Made by a program: the position numbers and the translations under genes. The notes under the pieces were generated by a model. The model saw only the letters and a program-made list of their open reading frames with translations, did not search any database and was not told where the DNA came from. This document shows positions 1 to 5,099 of a stretch of 6,420 bases of DNA, piece by piece. The first letter of the stretch is position 1, and each line of letters begins with the position of its first letter. The stretch is taken from assembly GCA_013331265.1 (NCBI GenBank), contig DUGS01000165.1, positions 19,390-25,809 on the forward strand, given 5' to 3'. The stretch comes from Methanosarcina sp. Lineage in GTDB: Archaea; Halobacteriota; Methanosarcinia; Methanosarcinales; Methanosarcinaceae.

Positions 1-500
1 CTGGCTACGAAACTGCAGTCCTGAGAGATTGCCAGAGAAAGTGGATTGAACTGATGTGATAGATACCCAAAAGGTTGAGCCTTTGTATGCATCCCTCTGG
101 CTGATGTGGGAGATGCCTGACCTTTGGTCAGCCCGTAGATCTGGTTATTGTGCACGAAAAGACTGATATTCGGGTTCCTGCGGATCGCATGAAGGAAGTG
201 GTTTCCACCTTCTGCATAGCAGTCTCCGTCTCCGGCAACTGCAATGACATGCAGGGAATGGTTTGCAAGCTTTGCAGCCGTGGCAACAGGGAGTGTCCTT
301 CCATGTAGCCCGTTGAAGGTGTGGCACTTCATGTAATGGGGCAGTTTTCCACTCTGGCCTATTCCCGATACCAGCAGGACTTCCCAGGGCTCGATGCCAA
401 GTTCGGCAAGTGCCTGTTTGATGGCTGAGAGAATCTGGAAATTTCCGCACCCAGGGCACCAGGCAGGGACCTGGCCTTTATATTCTTCAGAGGCAGGCAT
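1..500 (-). CDS. korB: 2-oxoacid:ferredoxin oxidoreductase, beta subunit (partial, C-terminus off the left edge)
   Basis: This is the thiamine-diphosphate-binding subunit of a cytosolic 2-oxoacid:ferredoxin oxidoreductase, which interconverts a 2-oxoacid plus CoA with an acyl-CoA, CO2 and reduced ferredoxin. The first 166 residues are visible. They include the iron-sulfur motif WCPGCGN (C15, C18), the TPP/Mg motif GDGDCYAEGGNHF (from G90) ending at N118-N119, and IYGLTKGQASPTS (121-133), which is very typical of beta subunits of two-subunit enzymes. The usual third cluster cysteine in a SGIGC motif is Gln here (SGIGQS, Q49), and C59 lies ten residues further on. The ATG at 498-500 has GGAGG at 507-511, six bases upstream, inside the end of the alpha gene. 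The start overlaps the alpha stop by 14 bases, so translational coupling is likely. The symbol names the family; the substrate (2-oxoglutarate, pyruvate or branched-chain oxoacids) cannot be read from the sequence. Confidence 0.92.
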   Translation of the reverse strand, partial: MPASEEYKGQVPAWCPGCGNFQILSAIKQALAELGIEPWEVLLVSGIGQSGKLPHYMKCHTFNGLHGRTLPVATAAKLANHSLHVIAVAGDGDCYAEGGNHFLHAIRRNPNISLFVHNNQIYGLTKGQASPTSARGMHTKAQPFGYLSHQFNPLSLAISQDCSFVA

Positions 501-2226
501 CTACTTCCTCCTTCAGTTTTTCAATGGTAAACGGCCTTCCGTCGTATTTTAAGATCTGGTGGGCAAATTCAAAGCCTGTTTCGGCTCTCATGAGTTTTGC
601 AAATTGCCCTGTGGCATTATTCTCTACAGAAATGACAAGATCTGTATTCTTCAGAAACTCTATGTAATCGAACCTGTCCTTTTTGGAAAACGGATAGATC
701 TGGCTGAAATGCATCATGGCAATCTTCCTGTCCTTTGAGAGGATGTCCACCACCTCTTTTATTACACCGTAAGTTGAGCCGTGCCCTACAAGCACTATTT
801 CTGGAGAGGAATCCCCGTACAGCAGTGGGGCTTCAATTTCTTTTTTTATCAGATGTATTTTTTTCAGCAGTCTTTTCTGTACCATCTTTATGCGCGTTTC
901 AGAGTCCTCTATAATGTGCCCCTCTTCGTCGTGTTCATCGCTGTCTACTACAACCAGATGTTTTCCTGCTTCTCCTGGAACTGCAAGCAGGGAAATCCCT
1001 GTATTTGAGTACTTGTAGCGTTTGTACTCCTCTGCTCCTTCCAGGTCTTTTTCCCTCATCCGGTAGTCATTGTATATCAGACGTTCGAGGTCAAAATTTT
1101 CAAAGGTCCATTCAGACTCTCCAAGGTACTGGTCAGATTGGATAAAAACAGGGATCTGGTATTTCTCTGCAAGTTCGAAAGCCTTATTGGTAAGGTAAAA
1201 AGCTTGTTTTGGAGTTCCTGGCTCAAAGATCACCCTTGGGAATTCTCCATGTCCTGCATTCAGGACAAAAAGCAGGTCTCCCTGCTCGGTACGTGTGGGT
1301 AGACCCGTAGCTGGTCCTGGGCGCTGCATTTCTGCGACCACCAGCGGAGTTTCGGTAATTCCTGCAAGAGAAAGGCCTTCTACCATAAGGGAAAAACCTC
1401 CTCCCGAAGTGCCGGTCATGGCTCTCACGCCTGCAAAAGAAGCTCCTATTGTCATATTGATTGCTGATATTTCATCCTCAGCCTGCTCGATTACCAGCCC
1501 GTATTCTTCTGCCCTGGAAGCCAGATAATTCAGAATCCCTGTTGAAGGAGACATGGGGTATGCCGAATAAAATCTGCAGCCTGACATCAGGGCTCCCATC
1601 CCTATTGCCTGAATACCATCTATGAGCAGGAGTTTTCTGGCTTCCGGCTCAGGAATTCCGAAAGCTTCGCAGCGAGGACAGTTTGAATGGGCATAATTAT
1701 ACCCTGCCTCTGCGCAGCCTATATTATTCTCAATTATCTCTTCCCCTTTTTCTTTGAAAGTCGTTCTCAGAATACTATTAAGGATATCAAGCCCCATGTC
1801 AAGCAACCCCAGCACTGCACCTGTTGCTACGGTATTTGCCATGACGCTGTTCTTTCCAATATCAAGCGCTATTTTTCTGAAAGGGATATCTATGAACTGA
1901 GTGCCTTCTAATTTCTTTTTTATACTCTCTGAATCGTAGAGAATAAATCCCTCTTCTTTAACGCTATTTTTGTGGATTTCGACCGTATTCAGGTCAAGAG
2001 CTAGAAGAATATCAATAGTCTCTCTTGAAGCCAGCACTTTCCGGTCAGAAAAGCGGACCTGATAAAAATTATGTCCGCCTCGTATCCTGGACATATAGTC
2101 CTGGTGTGTGAATACGTGATATCCTTTTCTGGAAAATATCTTCGCAAGGGCTCCTCCTATTGTTTGTAATCCCTGCCCGGCTTCTCCCCCTACTCTAAGT
2201 GTGTAGTCCAGAAACTTAACCCCCAA
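487..2226 (-). CDS. korA: 2-oxoacid:ferredoxin oxidoreductase, fused gamma-alpha subunit
   Basis: This is the large subunit of the same enzyme, 579 residues, a normal length for gamma-alpha fusions. The gamma domain is about residues 5-185 (GGEAGQGLQTIGG at 13-25; RIRGGHNFYQVRFSDR at 47-62). The alpha pyrimidine-binding domain is about 200-380, with the motif SAYPMSPSTG (221-230) in place of the common YPITPSS, then QAEDEISA (248-255) and the glycine-rich TGTSGGGFSL (271-280). The C-terminal domain is about 470-575 (VGHGSTYG, 480-487). The linker between gamma and alpha has C171, C183 and C186 (CPRC), which I do not expect in most relatives. The start is TTG at 2224-2226. The frame is closed by a TGA at 2251-2253 with no ATG or GTG between, and the only purine-rich site, AAAGGAAG, is almost in contact with the TTG, so the exact start is uncertain. 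The gene is followed without gap by the beta subunit. The physiological substrate is unknown. Confidence 0.93.
   Translation of the reverse strand: MGVKFLDYTLRVGGEAGQGLQTIGGALAKIFSRKGYHVFTHQDYMSRIRGGHNFYQVRFSDRKVLASRETIDILLALDLNTVEIHKNSVKEEGFILYDSESIKKKLEGTQFIDIPFRKIALDIGKNSVMANTVATGAVLGLLDMGLDILNSILRTTFKEKGEEIIENNIGCAEAGYNYAHSNCPRCEAFGIPEPEARKLLLIDGIQAIGMGALMSGCRFYSAYPMSPSTGILNYLASRAEEYGLVIEQAEDEISAINMTIGASFAGVRAMTGTSGGGFSLMVEGLSLAGITETPLVVAEMQRPGPATGLPTRTEQGDLLFVLNAGHGEFPRVIFEPGTPKQAFYLTNKAFELAEKYQIPVFIQSDQYLGESEWTFENFDLERLIYNDYRMREKDLEGAEEYKRYKYSNTGISLLAVPGEAGKHLVVVDSDEHDEEGHIIEDSETRIKMVQKRLLKKIHLIKKEIEAPLLYGDSSPEIVLVGHGSTYGVIKEVVDILSKDRKIAMMHFSQIYPFSKKDRFDYIEFLKNTDLVISVENNATGQFAKLMRAETGFEFAHQILKYDGRPFTIEKLKEEVDACL
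507..511 (-). promoter_or_regulatory. Ribosome binding site of the beta subunit inside the alpha gene
   Basis: On the minus strand GGAGG precedes the ATG at 498-500 by six bases. It decides the beta start and shows that the 14-base overlap with the alpha gene is real. Ribosomes ending on the alpha TGA (487-489) can restart on the beta ATG, which favours equal amounts of both subunits. Confidence 0.85.
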
Positions 2227-2250
2227 ACTTCCTTTATGTTTTCTGATTTC

Positions 2251-2347
2251 TCAGGAAATTCCCATATTTTTTAGTTAATCTCCCTATCTCTTTCGATAGT
2301 CCTCAAATATTTCTTAAATATGAGTTCTCCCCTGCCTTTTTCAGGCT
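2251..2347 (-). promoter_or_regulatory. Probable structured 5' leader of the oxidoreductase operon
   Basis: Several short inverted repeats sit in a row before the alpha start: CTATC/GATAG (2284-2288 with 2295-2299, six-base loop), ATATTT/AAATAT flanked by CTC/GAG (2302-2323), and GCCT/AGGC (2335-2347). A four-codon open frame, ATG to TGA, lies at 2251-2265 in the same frame as the alpha gene. If the TATA box at 2370-2382 is used, all of this lies in a leader of about 120 bases. The stems are short and AT-rich, so a regulatory role is only a suggestion. Confidence 0.3.
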
Positions 2348-2369
2348 TTTATCCCCTTTAGTTATCAAG

Positions 2370-2382
2370 TATTTATATTAAA
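2370..2382 (-). promoter_or_regulatory. Candidate TATA box for the oxidoreductase operon
   Basis: The minus strand reads TTTAATATAAATAC here, a good archaeal TATA-box match. It lies between the small membrane protein gene and the alpha gene and predicts transcription from about 2350. AT-rich surroundings make chance matches common. An 11-base palindrome lies just upstream at 2408-2418. Confidence 0.4.
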
Positions 2383-2407
2383 CATTAAATAATCTTGCTT
2401 TTTGGGG

Positions 2408-2418
2408 TCCGATACGGA
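2408..2418. promoter_or_regulatory. Palindrome TCCGATACGGA, possible operator
   Basis: The arms TCCG and CGGA flank ATA, forming a GC-rich island in AT-rich DNA, about 30 bases upstream of the candidate operon TATA box. The position suits an activator or repressor site. It could also be a small hairpin in the 3' region of the small membrane protein transcript. No known regulator motif is recognised. Confidence 0.3.
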
Positions 2419-2447
2419 AATTGGGCGAAATATGAACGATAAATTTT

Positions 2448-2597
2448 TTAAAATAAATAAAGCAACTTCCCCAAAAGAATACAGCCTATTAAAACAATCC
2501 CCAGGATAAGTATATCCAGCTGAAGTACAGCATATAATATGAAAAAGCAAATCAATGAAGTAACCGCACAGGCCAGAATATCAACAGGATTACTCAT
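2448..2597 (-). CDS. Small hydrophobic membrane protein, 49 residues, unknown function
   Basis: An open frame of 49 codons ends with TAA at 2448-2450. It begins MSNPVDILACAVTSLIC and ends GKLLYLF. It is almost entirely hydrophobic and fits two closely spaced membrane segments, about residues 7-26 and 28-46, separated by a short QLD turn; the only lysine is near the C-terminus (K44). The ATG at 2595-2597 is chosen because GGAGG (2603-2607) lies five bases before it. Another in-frame ATG four codons upstream (2607-2609) has no ribosome binding site and would overlap that GGAGG. A TATA-like TTTTATA at 2676-2682 could serve it. It lies alone between hmgA and the oxidoreductase operon on the same strand. 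I do not recognise the family. The strong ribosome binding site and the coherent hydrophobic pattern argue for a real gene, but homologues would have to be found to prove it. Confidence 0.62.
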   Translation of the reverse strand: MSNPVDILACAVTSLICFFILYAVLQLDILILGIVLIGCILLGKLLYLF

Positions 2598-2675
2598 GCC
2601 CGCCTCCATTACTATTTAGAAGTTCACATTGTGATAAGCATTTCTAATTTTACCTGAATTTAATATTAATCAGAG

Positions 2676-2682
2676 TATAAAA
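2676..2682 (-). promoter_or_regulatory. Candidate TATA box for the small membrane protein gene
   Basis: The minus strand reads GATTTTATACTC. A start of transcription about 25 bases downstream (near 2650) would leave a leader of about 50 bases before the ATG at 2597. The match is fair; the region is AT-rich, so confidence is limited. Confidence 0.35.
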
Positions 2683-2724
2683 TCTCAAAAATCTTTTTTA
2701 AAGAAAAAGAGTTAATATTTCAAT

Positions 2725-2829
2725 GTGGTCTGAACCACTTGAATGACTACCTGAGTTCCAAAAAAGCAATCTGAATACCTGAGAATTAACCTGAATCCCT
2801 TAAGAACTAACCTGAACTACTAATGTAGT
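2725..2829. repeat. Degenerate tandem array, period 20-21 bases, with a hairpin at each end
   Basis: CTGA begins at 2730, 2751, 2771, 2791 and 2812, that is at steps of 21, 20, 20 and 21 bases, with one extra copy at 2779. Units share a loose pattern CTGAA, C/T-rich, then A-rich ending near TAAC; the unit at 2791 resembles those at 2730 and 2771 best. The left end is a perfect hairpin GTGGT-CTGA-ACCAC (2725-2738), the right end a perfect hairpin ACTAC-TAAT-GTAGT (2816-2829). It may be a decayed minisatellite or a spaced binding site; units are too diverged to be a CRISPR. Confidence 0.45.
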
Positions 2830-2852
2830 AAATCAAAGAGAAAAGTAGAATA

Positions 2853-2883
2853 CCCCTCCCTGTCGCCTTTAAGAGGAAAGGGG
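2853..2883 (-). terminator. Probable hmgA transcript terminator hairpin
   Basis: On the minus strand CCCCTTTCC (2883-2875) can pair with GGGAGGGG (2860-2853), eight pairs with two G-U, over a 14-base loop. T-rich sequence follows (TATTCTACTTTTCTCTTTG, 2852-2834). It lies about 80 bases after the hmgA stop and before the small membrane gene. The plus strand also has a T-run after it (2891-2896), but no plus-strand gene is there to end. Confidence 0.5.
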
Positions 2884-2896
2884 TTTCTTGTTTTTT

Positions 2897-2932
2897 AGTC
2901 CAGAGTTAATTTTTGTTTTTATTCGCTGGACT
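2897..2932. repeat. Inverted repeat AGTCCAG/CTGGACT after hmgA
   Basis: Perfect seven-base arms (2897-2903 and 2926-2932) are separated by 22 AT-rich bases, about 30 bases past the hmgA stop. It could stabilise or define the 3' end of the hmgA mRNA, together with the hairpin at 2853-2883. Confidence 0.45.
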
Positions 2933-2961
2933 GAATTTTTCCTGTACTTCTATTGCCAGCT

Positions 2962-4218
2962 TCAGAACTTTCCGCGGCCGAGCTGTGCGTGAGCGCGTGC
3001 CAGGTGTCCGGCAGCCTGTGCCCCTATAAGTGAAATCTCTCCTGCAAGCACTGCAGAGGCTATGATTTCTGCAAATTTTCGCGAGTTTATGCCTGGAGAG
3101 TCTCCTGCTCCTGCAACCCCAAGGATGTTCAGGCAGTCCCTCTGTGTCCCAAGTCCGGTCCCTCCACCGACTGTACCTACAGGAAGTGCCGGCAGGGTGA
3201 CAGAACAGTGAATTTCTCCATACTTTGTAAGTTCCATACTCGTAATTGCTGTGCTGCCTTCGACAACATGAGCAGCGTCTTGCCCACAGGCAAGATAAAT
3301 AGCAGCGATGACGTTTGCAGCATGAGCGTTGAATCCTATTGCTCCTGCTCTTGCCGAACCTAGCAGGTTTTTACTGTAGTTTACCTCATACATCAATTCC
3401 GGTGTACATTTGAGTGTTTCTTTGACTATCTCCTGAGGAATAGTAACTTCGGCAACTACAGTCTTTCCTCTTCCAAGAATAGTACTTATGGATGCAGGCT
3501 TTTTGTCCGTACACATATTTCCTGAAAGGGTGACCGGGTGTGCACCAAACTCATCTTCTATAAGGTGCATTACCGCATCTGTGGCTATGGTCGCCATATT
3601 CATGCCCATTGCGTCTTTTGTATCATAGGAAAACCTGATATAGACATATGTCCCGGTCACAAAGGGCTTTACAGATAGCAGTTTTCCAAACCTGGTAGTC
3701 TTTTCGGCAGCCTGTTTCATCTGCTCGAAGGTTTCAGGGCTCTTCACCCAATCATAAAACTTTTTGGCTCTGTCAAGGCTATCGAGCTTAAATACCGGGG
3801 CTCTGGTCATTTCGTCTTCAAAAACCCTTACATTTGCCCCACCTGACCTGGTAATTACTGAGCAGCCGCGGTTTACACTGGCAACGAGAGCTCCTTCCGT
3901 TGTAGCCAGAGGAATATAGTATTCAGCATTGGCATATTCTCCATTTACCTTCAGAAGCCCGGCAACCCCTAAAGGAATCTGAACTGCTCCTATCATGTTT
4001 TCAATATTCCTCTTTGTTGCGACTTCTACATCTAAAGAGAAGTTTTGTATGTGTTCGAATTCAAGTTTTGCGTACTCCTGAATGGCAAGTCTTCGGATTT
4101 TTACGGCTGTTAGCGGGTCCGCAAACTCTTCAATCTTACGAAAGGCTATATCTCCGTCGAGAACCTTCTGTAAGAGAAGCTTTTCTTCCTCAGTAAGTTC
4201 ATAGTCTTCTAAAAACAT
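2962..4218 (-). CDS. hmgA: 3-hydroxy-3-methylglutaryl-CoA reductase, class I (NADPH)
   Basis: This enzyme reduces HMG-CoA to mevalonate with two NADPH in the cytosol, the committed step toward the isoprenoid chains of archaeal ether lipids. At 418 residues it is full length for an archaeal soluble enzyme, with no membrane segment. Visible motifs are ENMIGAVQIPLGVAG (73-87), TTEGALVASVNRG (106-118, catalytic E108), DAMGMN (202-207, cofactor site), GNMCTDKKPASIS (233-245, catalytic Lys at 239/240), CGQDAAHVVEGS (311-322, catalytic D314), GTVGGGTGLGTQ (348-359) and AGHLARAHAQLGR (403-415, catalytic H410). The position matching the phosphorylated Ser of the animal enzyme is Gly416, so kinase control of that kind is absent, as usual in archaea. 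The ATG at 4216-4218 follows GGTGATTTC, a good match to the 16S rRNA end; the same GGTG is in a small hairpin (4224-4234). The gene stands alone: the next genes on either side are over 360 bases away. Confidence 0.97.
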   Translation of the reverse strand: MFLEDYELTEEEKLLLQKVLDGDIAFRKIEEFADPLTAVKIRRLAIQEYAKLEFEHIQNFSLDVEVATKRNIENMIGAVQIPLGVAGLLKVNGEYANAEYYIPLATTEGALVASVNRGCSVITRSGGANVRVFEDEMTRAPVFKLDSLDRAKKFYDWVKSPETFEQMKQAAEKTTRFGKLLSVKPFVTGTYVYIRFSYDTKDAMGMNMATIATDAVMHLIEDEFGAHPVTLSGNMCTDKKPASISTILGRGKTVVAEVTIPQEIVKETLKCTPELMYEVNYSKNLLGSARAGAIGFNAHAANVIAAIYLACGQDAAHVVEGSTAITSMELTKYGEIHCSVTLPALPVGTVGGGTGLGTQRDCLNILGVAGAGDSPGINSRKFAEIIASAVLAGEISLIGAQAAGHLARAHAQLGRGKF

Positions 4219-4223
4219 GAAAT

Positions 4224-4234
4224 CACCACTGGTG
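4224..4234 (-). promoter_or_regulatory. hmgA ribosome binding site inside a small hairpin
   Basis: The minus strand reads CACC-AGT-GGTG followed by ATTTC and the ATG. The 3' arm is the GGTGAT ribosome binding site, so folding would hide it. The stem has only four pairs and a three-base loop, so the effect, if any, would be mild; as DNA it is also an 11-base palindrome (CACCA-C-TGGTG) that a protein could bind. Confidence 0.45.
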
Positions 4235-4289
4235 TATTATTGCTCCAAAGTTTTAAGATCCATTTTTATCCTAAATAACTGCATATTAA

Positions 4290-4297
4290 CATATAAT
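4290..4297 (-). promoter_or_regulatory. Candidate TATA box and BRE for hmgA
   Basis: The minus strand reads GAGGAATGAATTATATG, a purine-rich BRE-like stretch followed by a TATA box. It predicts transcription from about 4267 and a leader of about 50 bases. A second TATA-like site, TTTTATA at 4355-4361, would give a leader of about 110 bases. Confidence 0.42.
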
Positions 4298-4452
4298 TCA
4301 TTCCTCAAAAACGATTTTTCAGACTATCTTTGAATCTTTGGAGTCATTGGAATGTATAAAAGTCGTTATCTGTTTTTAACAAACATACCTTGATAGTAAG
4401 AGGGCTTTCAGCTCCTAATGAATAATGAGCAGAACAATTATTAAAAACATCT

Positions 4453-4467
4453 TTGTAAAATTTACAA
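4453..4467. promoter_or_regulatory. Perfect palindrome TTGTAAAATTTACAA, possible operator
   Basis: Two seven-base arms flank one central A. The TGTAAA-TTTACA shape is typical of sites for dimeric helix-turn-helix regulators. It is 235 bases upstream of the hmgA start and 150 bases past the DsrE-like stop, so which gene it would serve is unclear. Chance is possible in AT-rich DNA. Confidence 0.3.
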
Positions 4468-4559
4468 TAACAAATATTTTAAAATCAGTTAAATGAGTAG
4501 CTTTAAAAAGATGCTTATGAACAGTTGTGGGGGTATTAATTTTTAAGTAATTATTTTAA

Positions 4560-4591
4560 AAAGGATTTTAAAATAATTTTTAATATCCTTT
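4560..4591 (-). terminator. Terminator hairpin of the DsrE-like gene
   Basis: AAAGGA (4560-4565) pairs with TCCTTT (4586-4591), continued by a further pair, one mismatch and six more pairs, closed by a four-base TAAT loop. On the minus strand it begins 29 bases after the stop of the DsrE-like gene and is followed by TTTT and AT-rich sequence, as expected for a U-tract terminator. Confidence 0.65.
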
Positions 4592-4620
4592 AAAGTTGAT
4601 TTTTGAATAAGCTATCAAGC

Positions 4621-4989
4621 TCAGAAATTTATAATCAACTGGTTTTCCTCGCTGTATGTCAGAAAGAGCTCAGCCACATCTTTTGAGCAAATAAACTCAA
4701 TTCCCGGGATCAATTCTTCCTTCTTAAGCCCGATCATATCTGAGGCAAGCTGACAGCATCGGAACTCTACTCCCATCTCTATGCATTCCTGAATCGAGAC
4801 ATCATACTTGGGTGACCCTCTCGTTTTATCTTTCTTTGCAAGTAATACTCCCATCGGTCCCCACAGAATTACCAGAACGTCAAGTCCTTTAGTCCTGTAG
4901 TACTTTGCAAACTTGAGAGTCTCTTGCGGGCTGGTGCTTTCGTACACCATATTTTTTAGTAGCAGTAGTACCTTTTTAACTTTTGTCAT
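4621..4989 (-). CDS. DsrE-like family small cysteine protein
   Basis: This 122-residue soluble protein has the compact alternating beta/alpha pattern of the DsrE/DsrF/TusD-like fold: strand VKKVLLLLKN (4-13), helix SPQETLKFAKYYRTKG (20-35), strand LDVLVILWGPMGV (36-48), and FRCCQLASDMIGLKKEELI (76-94) at the place where family members often carry the reactive cysteine. It has C69, the pair C78-C79, and C101. Sulfur-carrying members pass persulfide during tRNA thiolation or sulfur oxidation. Many archaeal members are uncharacterised, so sulfur handling is a family-based guess. The ATG at 4987-4989 has no strong ribosome binding site (CTGGGTTTCTT before it). A leader of about 27 bases is predicted from the TATA box at 5039-5046. 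It is a single gene with its own promoter and terminator. The sensor gene at 5457 is divergent. Confidence 0.8.
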   Translation of the reverse strand: MTKVKKVLLLLKNMVYESTSPQETLKFAKYYRTKGLDVLVILWGPMGVLLAKKDKTRGSPKYDVSIQECIEMGVEFRCCQLASDMIGLKKEELIPGIEFICSKDVAELFLTYSEENQLIINF

Positions 4990-5038
4990 AAGAAACCCAG
5001 GTCTGAATAATACTTTTCTGAAACAGATTACCTGGATG

Positions 5039-5046
5039 TATATAAA
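5039..5046 (-). promoter_or_regulatory. TATA box and BRE of the DsrE-like gene
   Basis: The minus strand reads GTGAAACTTTATATACATCC: a consensus archaeal TTTATATA box with the purine-rich GAAAC (BRE-like) directly upstream. Transcription is expected near 5016, about 27 bases before the ATG. This is the best promoter match in the window. Confidence 0.65.
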
Positions 5047-5087
5047 GTTTCACATTGATAATCAGGACACACCCAATCTTTCGCTCG

Positions 5088-5099
5088 ATTTATATAAAT
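5088..5099. promoter_or_regulatory. Symmetric TATA-like site ATTTATATAAAT
   Basis: A perfect 12-base palindrome that reads as an archaeal TATA box on both strands. Leftward it would be a second, more distal promoter for the DsrE-like gene. Rightward it would give a leader of over 300 bases for the PAS gene or an unrecognised small RNA. It may also be a chance AT-rich match. Confidence 0.3.

Larger units (their letters stand above)
2598..2961. other. Intergenic region between hmgA and the small membrane protein gene
   Basis: No further gene is seen in these 364 bases. From the hmgA end they hold an AGTCCAG/CTGGACT inverted repeat, a CCCCT/AGGGG hairpin followed on the minus strand by T-rich DNA, a degenerate array with a 20-21 base period, and a TATA-like element for the small gene. 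Short frames on either strand lack ribosome binding sites. Confidence 0.6.
4219..4620. other. AT-rich intergenic region upstream of hmgA
   Basis: These 402 bases lie between the DsrE-like gene and hmgA. No open frame with a ribosome binding site is seen. They hold the hmgA leader and candidate promoters near 4290 and 4355, a perfect palindrome at 4453-4467, and the terminator hairpin of the DsrE-like gene at 4560-4591. Confidence 0.6.

Noticed and set aside
145..459. Minus-strand frame of 104 codons
   Set aside because: It is a shadow of the beta subunit, whose correct frame shows all family motifs and continues off the edge.
2365..2550. Minus-strand frame of 61 codons
   Set aside because: It starts inside the small membrane protein gene in another frame, has no ribosome binding site and lacks a coherent domain pattern; the frame at 2448-2597 fits better.
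2540..2620. Plus-strand frame of about 26 codons opposite the small membrane gene
   Set aside because: No ribosome binding site and it mirrors the minus-strand gene, which has one.
2725..2829. Possible CRISPR array
   Set aside because: The units are only 20-21 bases in total, strongly diverged, and have no constant repeat with unique spacers.
4421..4442. AATAAT/ATTATT inverted repeat
   Set aside because: Simple AT arms with a ten-base loop are expected by chance in this composition.
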